DNA of 64,000 bases from Flavobacterium beibuense F44-8. Its GTDB lineage: Bacteria > Bacteroidota > Bacteroidia > Flavobacteriales > Flavobacteriaceae. The notes under the pieces were generated by a model, which was not told the origin of the DNA, made no database searches, and saw nothing but the letters and a program-made list of their open reading frames with translations. Where the stretch lies: positions 186,001-250,000 of the forward strand of contig NZ_JRLV01000005.1 in the NCBI RefSeq assembly GCF_000769915.1. Reading direction: 5' to 3'. The translations under genes were made by a program, and so were the position numbers. Shown piece by piece: positions 57,907 through 64,000 of this stretch. Each line of letters starts with the position of its first letter. Positions within the stretch are counted from its first letter, which is position 1.

Positions 57907-58347
57907 TTATGATTTATATTCTACAGTAAAGCCGTGGTTGGCTAGTTCTACAGCATCTATAGCTGCCTCGTTAGCGTCTGATTTTAAATCGGTGCATTTA
58001 AGCGACACTATAAAGCAGTCTTTTACGGTCCATACTACTTTAGGTTCGTGGTTTTCGTCAAGCAGGGATATGATTATGGTACGTTTTTCTACCGTGTTTT
58101 GTGCTACGGTATTGTACCAGTCGTAAAACTCATTGTCCCCTAAAAACACACCACGTTTTAAAGTAATATTGCTTAGTTTTTGCAGCCCGGGCATTTTCTT
58201 TTTGAAAAACTCAGGGCTGGAACCTACACGATGTTCAATAACATCCATCTCTTTATTTAAGCCCGATACTTCCGTAAAGGCTATTTTGCTGCCACCCCAT
58301 TGTACGCTGAAGTGAAACTTAGGTAGCGGAAAATCTATATTTGGCAT
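57907..58347 (-). CDS. eCIS main inner tube protein (Afp1-like)
   Basis: The 146-aa tube protein shows 'KFHFSVQWGGSKIAFTEVSG', 'GSSPEFFKKKMPGLQKLSNI', 'LKRGVFLGDNEFYDWYNTV' and the C-terminal 'VELANHGFTVEYKS'. These are standard features of the Hcp-like tube fold of contractile systems. Hexameric rings of it form the conduit through which cargo passes. It is 35 bp after the sheath gene. Confidence 0.93.
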   Translation of the reverse strand: MPNIDFPLPKFHFSVQWGGSKIAFTEVSGLNKEMDVIEHRVGSSPEFFKKKMPGLQKLSNITLKRGVFLGDNEFYDWYNTVAQNTVEKRTIIISLLDENHEPKVVWTVKDCFIVSLKCTDLKSDANEAAIDAVELANHGFTVEYKS

Positions 58348-58382
58348 CTTGTTATAATTTTAAGGTTATCTAATAACTACGG

Positions 58383-60317
58383 TTAAGATCGTTGTAGCAT
58401 TTGCTTGAACTCAAGTATGATAAATTCAGCAGGTCTTGAAGGTGCATAGCCTATTTTAACGACCATTCTGCCCTCAAGTACATCCTGAGCCGACATGGTT
58501 TCGTTAAGTCCTACACGAACAAAAAAGGCATGTTCTGCTTTGCTTCCTGCCAAAGCACCGTCATTCCAAAGAGTAGTGAGATAGTTGTCTATCATACCCT
58601 TAACGCTAACCCATGTTTGCGCTACATTTGGTTCAAAAACATATTGCATACATGCCTTTTTAACCGATTCTTCAATCATATTTGCCAGCCTTCTAACATT
58701 TACATACCTCCAGTCATTACTGTTTCCGGCTAATGTCCTTCCGCCCCAAACAAGGAATCCTTTTCCTGTAAACTTCCTTATGGCGTTTATTGATTTTCCG
58801 GTTTCGTGTATGTTCATGTCCTGTTGTTCGGCATCGTTTACATCGTCTGTAAGACCTACTATACCGTTAATACTCACGTTTGCCGGAGATTTCCAAACAC
58901 CTCGTGTTGCATCGGTAATGGCATATATTCCCGCTACTGCCCCCGATGGCGGAACCGTATTCATAGACTGAGACAGTTTTTCTACTATTGAAGGGTAAAT
59001 AGGAATTTGTGAGATAAGATTGTTTTCCTCAAAAAGGATATGGTCATTAAGGCTCTTAACGGCGTTGTCCATTGCATTCATTATGGCTGCATGTAGCTTT
59101 TGTACAACCAATTGAATTTTTACAAAATCGGGCTCATCATGTGGTGTAGGGGTAGCTACAGCCATTTTTATAACATCTGTGTAAGGATTGCTTACAGATT
59201 CTGTATATGTTGATATATTCCCCCAGGCGCCTTTAAAGTTAGTATCGTTATCTAATGCTGAAAGGTCTTCAACATCAGTTGTACCATTTGATTGTTTCAG
59301 TACTTCATAAGCAAACTTGAAGTCTACAAGCTCCTGAGCATATTTTTTCAGGAAATTAGTAATAAGGTCTGCCGTAAAATTTTGCGCAGCCGTACTGGTA
59401 AGATCTGCCGGTTTGCCCAATACCTTAAGCATGTTCCACATTTTATCTACAGCTGTTTTCAGCTTGTTGTGGGTGTCAATAGGTATTTGGTGTAGCTTTT
59501 TAGGATTTGTAGCATCTGAAGGAGCAGGAGAAGGGTTCCATGCTGTATTCACGGTGTCGTAATCAGCATTTTTCTTTTCAAACTCTTCTATAGAATTCTT
59601 CAGTGATGTGTTTGATGAATATATGCCTTTAAAGTTTACTTTACCGGCTCCTGTTCCGTTAATATCCTTAAACCTGAAACTGTAAGGGAACGAGCTTTTA
59701 AGGTAGGGATAGTAAGCCGATCCGTATTTAAGGTTCTGACTGCCAACCCTGTCTCTAAACTCGGCACTGTCGGCAACTAATCCGGTATCCTGTTTTACAT
59801 CCATTATAGTAAACCTGTCCATCAGTTCGGCACACTGCATTAGTGCCTGTTGCTGTACAAGTCCCAGTTTTTGTGCCGTTAGGTTAATGGCATCGGGGAA
59901 AAGTAATAGTGTTGGCTCATCAAACTTTTTAAGGAGCTCAAGTCCGTCGGTAAATGTAGTTTCACTGGTTATATTATCACTGTAACTCCCTACAGAAACG
60001 ATATAACATACACCGCCGCCATTACTGTAAAACAGCCTAAGCGAATTGTACAGTTTGTACTGGCTTTCGGTTACGGTAGTATTGTTTGTAGGCATTAGGT
60101 TTGCGTCTAACTCCACTGCTACTGAAGCAGGTTGTGGTGCGCCGCCAAAAAGCTCTTCAAACTCCATGAAAGAAGTTATTCTGGTAGGCACTGCGGGCCC
60201 TTTTGCTGTATACCCTACAAAAGCAGGTACTGCGGTTGCTACCTGAGCAACCGAAGGAGGAAAGGCATCAATCTCATTGATGTAAACCCCCGGTGTTTTA
60301 ATAGAACTTATATTCAT
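58383..60317 (-). CDS. eCIS contractile tail sheath protein
   Basis: The 644-aa protein begins 'MNISSIKTPGVYINEIDAFP' followed by 'VPAFVGYTAKGP' and 'EFEELFGG', the N-terminal sheath signature. The C-terminal domain has 'RYVNVRRLANMIEESVKKAC', 'FEPNVAQTWVSVKGMI' and 'ILEFKQMLQ', which form the handshake strands. The middle (~200-470) is an outer, variable domain. Only one sheath gene is present, whereas Afp has three (afp2-4), so the particle is simpler. It follows the terminator-like gene by 65 bp. Confidence 0.95.
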   Translation of the reverse strand: MNISSIKTPGVYINEIDAFPPSVAQVATAVPAFVGYTAKGPAVPTRITSFMEFEELFGGAPQPASVAVELDANLMPTNNTTVTESQYKLYNSLRLFYSNGGGVCYIVSVGSYSDNITSETTFTDGLELLKKFDEPTLLLFPDAINLTAQKLGLVQQQALMQCAELMDRFTIMDVKQDTGLVADSAEFRDRVGSQNLKYGSAYYPYLKSSFPYSFRFKDINGTGAGKVNFKGIYSSNTSLKNSIEEFEKKNADYDTVNTAWNPSPAPSDATNPKKLHQIPIDTHNKLKTAVDKMWNMLKVLGKPADLTSTAAQNFTADLITNFLKKYAQELVDFKFAYEVLKQSNGTTDVEDLSALDNDTNFKGAWGNISTYTESVSNPYTDVIKMAVATPTPHDEPDFVKIQLVVQKLHAAIMNAMDNAVKSLNDHILFEENNLISQIPIYPSIVEKLSQSMNTVPPSGAVAGIYAITDATRGVWKSPANVSINGIVGLTDDVNDAEQQDMNIHETGKSINAIRKFTGKGFLVWGGRTLAGNSNDWRYVNVRRLANMIEESVKKACMQYVFEPNVAQTWVSVKGMIDNYLTTLWNDGALAGSKAEHAFFVRVGLNETMSAQDVLEGRMVVKIGYAPSRPAEFIILEFKQMLQRS

Positions 60318-60357
60318 AACTTTTTCGGTTTAGTTCTTAAGTATGGTTATTAATTAT

Positions 60358-61026
60358 TTAATCATTATCTGCCTGAAACTCGTGTGATTCCAGTTGCCCT
60401 ATCGGGCTGTTCTTATCGTTTTCCCAAAGATTGATTTTCACTTTGTTGATTACTTTTTCCTGAGTGGTTGTTGAGCTTTGTACTGCACACAATCTCATTT
60501 TATACAATACCGAAGGCATGTATTTTGAGCCCAGATACGACCACATTTGGTTAAGCTGTTCCATAGACAGGCTAACCAGTTCCATGCTCACCTTAGAGTA
60601 GTTTTCCTTTTGAACTTCGCTTTTTGCCAAATAAGCCGTATAGTCTATAAGCTCGGTATCGTCGTTTTTATAGTAAAAGGTGTTGTTTTGCTGGAAGTAG
60701 CTTATAATGTTTTTGAGTTTATCCAGTCCGTCAAGGTATTTGGAAAGGTCTTTATTGTAGGAACTGAAGAGAACAGACAGGATAAGGTTTTGTGCAGGAT
60801 GCCTGTAACGGGATATATTAGTATCATCGGCAGTACCTTTAAGGTATACCGACTGGTTTTTGAGTGTTTTGTCTTCCTCAATATTAACTATAGACATTAC
60901 TATAGGTGTTTTTGAGGTTAAAAACTCATCGCCGTCATTTAGTGTGGCTATGTTGGTAATATCGATTAGGCTGTTGTCTGTATCAATAAGCCCTGCAAGT
61001 TTTTCTATGATAATTTTAATATCCAT
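60358..61026 (-). CDS. eCIS tail terminator/cap protein (DUF4255, Afp16/Pvc16-like)
   Basis: The 222-aa protein is first in the operon. The ATG at 61026 is preferred; a GTG three bases upstream would add one residue. The sequence contains 'NLILSVLFSSYNKDLSKYLD', 'LKNIISYFQQNN' and 'VSLSMEQLNQMWSYLGSKYM', which fit the DUF4255 tail-terminator family that caps the sheath and tube at the distal end. A long 5' leader with a small hairpin and an upstream palindrome precedes it. Confidence 0.9.
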   Translation of the reverse strand: MDIKIIIEKLAGLIDTDNSLIDITNIATLNDGDEFLTSKTPIVMSIVNIEEDKTLKNQSVYLKGTADDTNISRYRHPAQNLILSVLFSSYNKDLSKYLDGLDKLKNIISYFQQNNTFYYKNDDTELIDYTAYLAKSEVQKENYSKVSMELVSLSMEQLNQMWSYLGSKYMPSVLYKMRLCAVQSSTTTQEKVINKVKINLWENDKNSPIGQLESHEFQADND

Positions 61027-61057
61027 CACTCTGAACTTTTTAGCATTTAATTTTGTT

Positions 61058-61076
61058 CAGCATGGGGGTGATGCTG
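61058..61076 (-). other. Small hairpin in the eCIS 5' leader
   Basis: CAGCAT and ATGCTG pair around a 7-nt loop, 32-50 nt before the first start codon. It could affect translation or transcript stability. It is weak by itself. Confidence 0.35.
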
Positions 61077-61096
61077 TTGGTTGGTTTTTGTTTATA

Positions 61097-61104
61097 CAAA
61101 GTAA
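61097..61104 (-). promoter_or_regulatory. Possible -7 element of the eCIS operon
   Basis: The minus strand reads TTACTTTG, a 7/8 match to TAnnTTTG. No TTG is found 17-23 nt upstream, so if it is the promoter it would depend on an activator. The palindrome lies ~46 bp further upstream. Confidence 0.35.
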
Positions 61105-61148
61105 CTTGTATATAATCAGATAGTTGTGAGGTTATAGCCCTGTTTTGA

Positions 61149-61181
61149 AAGGGGAAATACCCCTTAAAATCTTTAGGGGAT
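61149..61181. promoter_or_regulatory. Palindromic operator candidate (copy A) upstream of the eCIS operon
   Basis: The core AAGGGGAAATACCCCTT (61149-61165) is followed by a third half-site AGGGGAT at 61175-61181. It is the close twin of copy B at 36092-36125, including the added half-site one turn or two away (offset 25 versus 23). The arms resemble the NarL heptamer TACYYMT (TACCCCT). Confidence 0.65.
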
Positions 61182-61204
61182 TGTATTTAGTTATAGCGTT
61201 AAAA

Positions 61205-61220
61205 AATGATCAAAATCATT
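61205..61220. promoter_or_regulatory. FNR/CRP-like box upstream of the cbpA-type operon
   Basis: AATGATcaaaATCATT contains TGAT-N4-ATCA, the core of FNR/CRP-family sites (TTGAT-N4-ATCAA). It lies ~16 bp upstream of the -33 element of the plus-strand operon, a suitable place for activation. Confidence 0.45.
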
Positions 61221-61228
61221 TCGTGTTC

Positions 61229-61260
61229 TTTGATATTATACCATTTTAGCCTTAAATTTA
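61229..61260 (+). promoter_or_regulatory. Promoter of the cbpA-cbpM-trx operon
   Basis: TTTG (61229-61232), a 20-nt spacer and TAAATTTA (61253-61260; 7/8 match to TAnnTTTG) precede the start codon by 21 nt. Confidence 0.5.
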
Positions 61261-61281
61261 TAGTGTAAACCAATTGTATTT

Positions 61282-62190
61282 ATGGAGTTTATAGATTACT
61301 ACAAAATACTGGGCGTTGATAAGAGTGCAACGACCGACGAGATAAAAAAAGCCTACAGGAAACTGGCCCGAAAACTACACCCTGACCTTAACCCCGACGA
61401 TAAGGAGGCCGATAAAAAATTCCAACAGCTTAACGAAGCTAATGAGGTACTGAGTGACCCTGAGAAGCGAAAAAAATACGATAAGTATGGTAAGGATTGG
61501 GAGCATGGTGAGGAGTATGAAAAATACAGGCAGCAACACCAGCAACAAAGACAATCGAAATCCCAGGGCTTTGGAGGGCAGGATTTTGAAGGAGGTGATT
61601 TCTCAGATTTCTTTGAATCGATGTTTGGGGGTGGCGGCTATACCCGCAGTAGCGGAGGTCGTGGCAGACAGGTACGTTTTAAAGGTCAGGATTTCCATGC
61701 CGAAATGTCCCTTACACTGGCGCAGGCATATACTACCCACAAACAAACTTTTACAGTAAACGGGAAAAGCCTTAGGATAACCGTTCCGGCAGGTGTGGCC
61801 GACGGTCAGGTAATTAAACTGGCAGGTCAGGGAGGTAAAGGTGCAAACGGTGGTCCTAACGGTGATTTGTATATAACATTTACCGTGACCAATACACCAA
61901 ACTTTAAAAGACTGGGGGACGATTTGTATGCCGATAAGGAAATTGACCTGTACACAGCTGTACTTGGCGGAGAGACGATGTTTGAAACCATGGACGGTAC
62001 CATAAAGCTGAAGGTAAGCCCGGGTACACAAAACGGTACAAAGGTTAGAGTTAAAGGAAAAGGTTTCCCCGTGTATAAGAAAGAAGGAAGCTTTGGCGAC
62101 CTGTATATAACTTATACCGTTAAGATACCTACAAACCTTACGGATAAACAAAAAGAACTGTTTAAGGAATTGTCTAACGAATCTAAATAA
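61282..62190 (+). CDS. cbpA: CbpA-type DnaJ (class B/C J-domain) co-chaperone
   Basis: The 302-aa protein has an N-terminal J domain (1-~68) with the essential HPD at 33-35 and the usual '[20 protein letters not shown]' start. A Gly/Phe-rich linker follows (~100-130), and then two beta-sandwich substrate domains (~135-300; '[16 protein letters not shown]'-like). There is no Cys-rich zinc finger, so it is CbpA-like, not DnaJ proper. It stimulates a DnaK-type Hsp70. The next gene, 9 bp away, encodes its known kind of modulator, CbpM, which supports the assignment. Confidence 0.93.
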   Translation: MEFIDYYKILGVDKSATTDEIKKAYRKLARKLHPDLNPDDKEADKKFQQLNEANEVLSDPEKRKKYDKYGKDWEHGEEYEKYRQQHQQQRQSKSQGFGGQDFEGGDFSDFFESMFGGGGYTRSSGGRGRQVRFKGQDFHAEMSLTLAQAYTTHKQTFTVNGKSLRITVPAGVADGQVIKLAGQGGKGANGGPNGDLYITFTVTNTPNFKRLGDDLYADKEIDLYTAVLGGETMFETMDGTIKLKVSPGTQNGTKVRVKGKGFPVYKKEGSFGDLYITYTVKIPTNLTDKQKELFKELSNESK

Positions 62191-62198
62191 TCAGGACA

Positions 62199-62495
62199 AT
62201 GGAAAGTAACGAATATATACCGGTAAAGGTGTTTTGCCAGCACCATAGCATAGAAATCGCTTTTATAGATACCTTACAGGAATACAACCTGGTAAAAGTA
62301 ATTACAATTGAGCAGGAGGAATGCCTGCCGGTAAGTGAGGTAAGCGAGGCAGAGCGAATGATTAGGCTGCACAATGAACTTAATATTAATATGGAGGGAC
62401 TGGATGCTGTTTTTCATTTACTGGAAAAAATGAAGAACATGCAAACTGAAATTGAAGATCTTAAAAACAGATTACGATTTTACGAACCCTTATAA
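62199..62495 (+). CDS. cbpM: CbpM-type chaperone modulator
   Basis: The 98-aa MerR-like helical protein has 'YIPVKVFCQHHSIEIAFIDT' at its start and 'VSEAERMIRLHNELNINMEG', followed by a coiled-coil tail ('EKMKNMQTEIEDLKNRL'). These match CbpM, which binds the J domain of CbpA and inhibits it. The cbpA-cbpM order and 8-bp spacing are typical. The thioredoxin gene is 12 bp downstream. Confidence 0.88.
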   Translation: MESNEYIPVKVFCQHHSIEIAFIDTLQEYNLVKVITIEQEECLPVSEVSEAERMIRLHNELNINMEGLDAVFHLLEKMKNMQTEIEDLKNRLRFYEPL

Positions 62496-62507
62496 AACGA
62501 AATAACA

Positions 62508-62816
62508 ATGGATAAATTTAATCAACTTATAAGCGGAAGCAAACCTGTACTGGTCGACTTTTTTGCAACCTGGTGCGGTCCATGCCAAATGCTGGCTCCC
62601 ATACTACATGATGTAAAAACCGATATGGGTGATAAGATTACCATTATCAAAATAGATGTAGATAAGAACCAACAGTTAATGGCAAACCCTCAGTTTCAGG
62701 TAAAGGGTGTGCCTACACTTATGCTGTTCCAAAATGGTAAAATGCTCTGGAGGCAATCAGGTGTATTGCAAAAGGATGATATTATAAGGACGATAAATCA
62801 ACACGCACAGGTATAA
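62508..62816 (+). CDS. trxA: Thioredoxin
   Basis: The 102-aa thioredoxin has the active site W-C-G-P-C at 22-26 within 'DFFATWCGPCQMLAPIL' and the cis-Pro loop 'VKGVPTLMLF'. No signal peptide is present, so it is a cytoplasmic disulfide reductase. Its linkage to a J-protein pair suggests a role in protein repair under stress. The symbol is generic; other thioredoxins are likely elsewhere in the genome. Confidence 0.93.
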   Translation: MDKFNQLISGSKPVLVDFFATWCGPCQMLAPILHDVKTDMGDKITIIKIDVDKNQQLMANPQFQVKGVPTLMLFQNGKMLWRQSGVLQKDDIIRTINQHAQV

Positions 62817-62817
62817 G

Positions 62818-62836
62818 GCCGAAATTAAATTTCGGC
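62818..62836. terminator. Terminator hairpin between trx and the metallo-beta-lactamase gene
   Basis: GCCGAAAT and ATTTCGGC form an 8-bp stem with a TAA loop that overlaps the stop codon of the minus-strand gene. The T-tracts are short, so its efficiency is uncertain. Confidence 0.6.
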
Positions 62837-64000
62837 TTCTCCATGCATAAAAGGAATGTTACACTCATATCCGTAGCGTTCCTTTATTTTTAGGCGTAAT
62901 TCATCGGCAGGTTCGTTTTCCCCATGTACAAGGAAAATCCGTTCGGGCTTGTTTTCTAAAGCCGATAGCCAGTTTACCAGATCTTGCTGGTCACCATGCG
63001 CCGATAAGCCTTCAATCTGTAGTATATTAGCCTCTACAGGATAATGCTGACCATATATCTTGATGGTTTCATATCCTTCCAGCAGTTTGCGACCACGTGT
63101 ACCTTCACCCTGATAGCCCACAAATATTACAGTTGTATTAGGTAAGCCTATATAACGCTCAAAGTACGACAGCACACGTCCACCGGTAGCCATTCCGCTG
63201 GCGGCAATCACTACCTTAGGTCTGTCGTCAAATATTACTTTTATGGTGTCTTCATAATCGGTGATTACAGAGAACATTTTTGTCATCTCTATACACTCAT
63301 GAGCCGAAAGTTTGTGCCATTGCGGATTTTCGTTAAAAACCCCCAGTACATTAGCCCCCATAGGAGTGTCCAGTATATAAGGGATATCAGGTATCCTGTT
63401 TTCTTTTTTAAGTTGCCATAGCAGGTACATAATAGACTGTGCCCTTTCTACCGCAAAGCCTGGTATGATAACCGTACCGTCTTTATGAAAGGTATTGTTG
63501 ATGTAAGTTTCCAGTTCCAGTTTTGGGTCGGTATCAGGGTGAAGCCTGTTTCCGTAGGTACTTTCTAAAAACACATAGTCGGCTTTTTTAGGCTTGGTAG
63601 GAGGGAACATAAGCACATCATTATCCCTGCCTACATCGCCCGAAAATACCAGCGTTTTACCTTCTGCCTCAACCGTTATGCTACAGGCACCTATAATATG
63701 TCCCGCATTGGTATAGGTAACCGAGATTTCGGCATCAATATTAAACGTTTCATTTGGTTTTATCACCCTGAATAACGGGAATACCTCTTCGGCCTGTTCT
63801 ACAGTATATAGGGGTTTTGCAACCTTATGTTTGGAGAATTTCTTGTTGTTGGCTTTTGCGGCTTCTTCTTCCTGTATTTTGGCACTGTCCAGTAATATGA
63901 GTTTAGCTATTTCTTTAGTAGGCCTGGTACAGTATATCTTTCCTTTAAAACCCTGTGCAACCAGTTTAGGCAGCCATCCGCAGTGATCCAAATGCCCGTG
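62825..64000 (-). CDS. Beta-CASP metallo-beta-lactamase RNase-like protein, 5' truncated by window edge
   Basis: The frame runs to the window edge, where the minus strand encodes H-G-H-L-D-H-C-G, the HxHxDH metal motif. The true start is therefore beyond base 64000; an internal TTG at 63991 is not a real start. The visible ~391 residues contain 'NAGHIIGACSITVEAEGKTL' and 'VFSGDVGRDNDVL' (metal ligands), the beta-CASP motifs 'FLESTYGNRLHPD' and 'VVIAASGMATGGRVLSYFE', and a C-terminal RMMBL region ('IEGLSAHGDQQDLVNWL', 'FLVHGENEPADELR'). This is the CPSF73/YsiL-like family of RNA-processing nucleases. It converges with the trx gene and is probably not part of that operon. Confidence 0.9.
   Translation of the reverse strand, partial: HGHLDHCGWLPKLVAQGFKGKIYCTRPTKEIAKLILLDSAKIQEEEAAKANNKKFSKHKVAKPLYTVEQAEEVFPLFRVIKPNETFNIDAEISVTYTNAGHIIGACSITVEAEGKTLVFSGDVGRDNDVLMFPPTKPKKADYVFLESTYGNRLHPDTDPKLELETYINNTFHKDGTVIIPGFAVERAQSIMYLLWQLKKENRIPDIPYILDTPMGANVLGVFNENPQWHKLSAHECIEMTKMFSVITDYEDTIKVIFDDRPKVVIAASGMATGGRVLSYFERYIGLPNTTVIFVGYQGEGTRGRKLLEGYETIKIYGQHYPVEANILQIEGLSAHGDQQDLVNWLSALENKPERIFLVHGENEPADELRLKIKERYGYECNIPFMHGEAEI

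Noticed and set aside
61603..62151. 182-aa open frame opposite the J-domain protein gene
   Set aside because: It is antisense to a clear cbpA gene, Cys-rich and without recognisable features.

Overview
The window is A+T-rich DNA from a member of the Bacteroidota, most likely Flavobacteriaceae. The evidence is type IX secretion (T9SS) C-terminal sorting domains, SusC/SusD pairs, lipoprotein signals ending in a Cys, -33 TTTG / -7 TAnnTTTG style promoters, and the lack of clear Shine-Dalgarno sequences. No rRNA, tRNA, CRISPR array or insertion sequence was seen.

Region 1 (1-8.4 kb) holds chromosomal genes: the 3' part of a T9SS-exported surface protein, an orphan NarL/LuxR response regulator, an acidic lipoprotein, an APC-type permease and a T9SS-exported trypsin-like peptidase. 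Region 2 (8.4-33.5 kb) is a carbohydrate locus. A minus-strand run xylE-xylB-xylA-susC-susD-SGBP-GH2-GH31-GH97-GH3-GH3-GH29 imports and breaks down a xylose-containing oligosaccharide and feeds xylose into the pentose phosphate pathway. The mix of alpha-xylosidase-type GH31, beta-galactosidase-type GH2, GH29 alpha-fucosidase and GH3 enzymes fits (fuco)galacto-xyloglucan side chains, although no endo-xyloglucanase is in the window. A divergent regulator with a degenerate Nudix box (NrtR/AraR type) and an aldose 1-epimerase lie on the plus strand. A 25-bp inverted repeat covers the -7 element of the xylE promoter and is a good operator candidate.

Region 3 (33.5-61.2 kb) is a complete extracellular contractile injection system (eCIS, related to Afp/PVC/MAC). 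It is a ~25-kb minus-strand operon reading tail terminator, sheath, two tube proteins, DUF5908 protein, LysM protein, VgrG-like spike, PAAR tip, gp25, two large baseplate proteins, PKD-containing large protein, small unknown, tape measure, a 1444-aa DUF4157 cargo candidate, beta-propeller protein and AAA+ ATPase. Next to it is a four-gene operon: a 142-aa protein of unknown function, a 7-TM protein, a histidine kinase with no sensor domain and a NarL-type regulator. The two operons share a near-identical upstream palindrome (AGGGG-AAATA(A)-CCCCTT), which suggests that the two-component system controls the injection machine and itself. The C-terminus of the cargo carries what looks like a PD-(D/E)XK nuclease core.

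Region 4 (61.2-64 kb) runs divergently: a CbpA-type DnaJ protein, its CbpM modulator and a thioredoxin, with an FNR/CRP-like box upstream. They converge on a beta-CASP metallo-beta-lactamase RNase-like gene that is cut by the window edge inside its HxHxDH motif.
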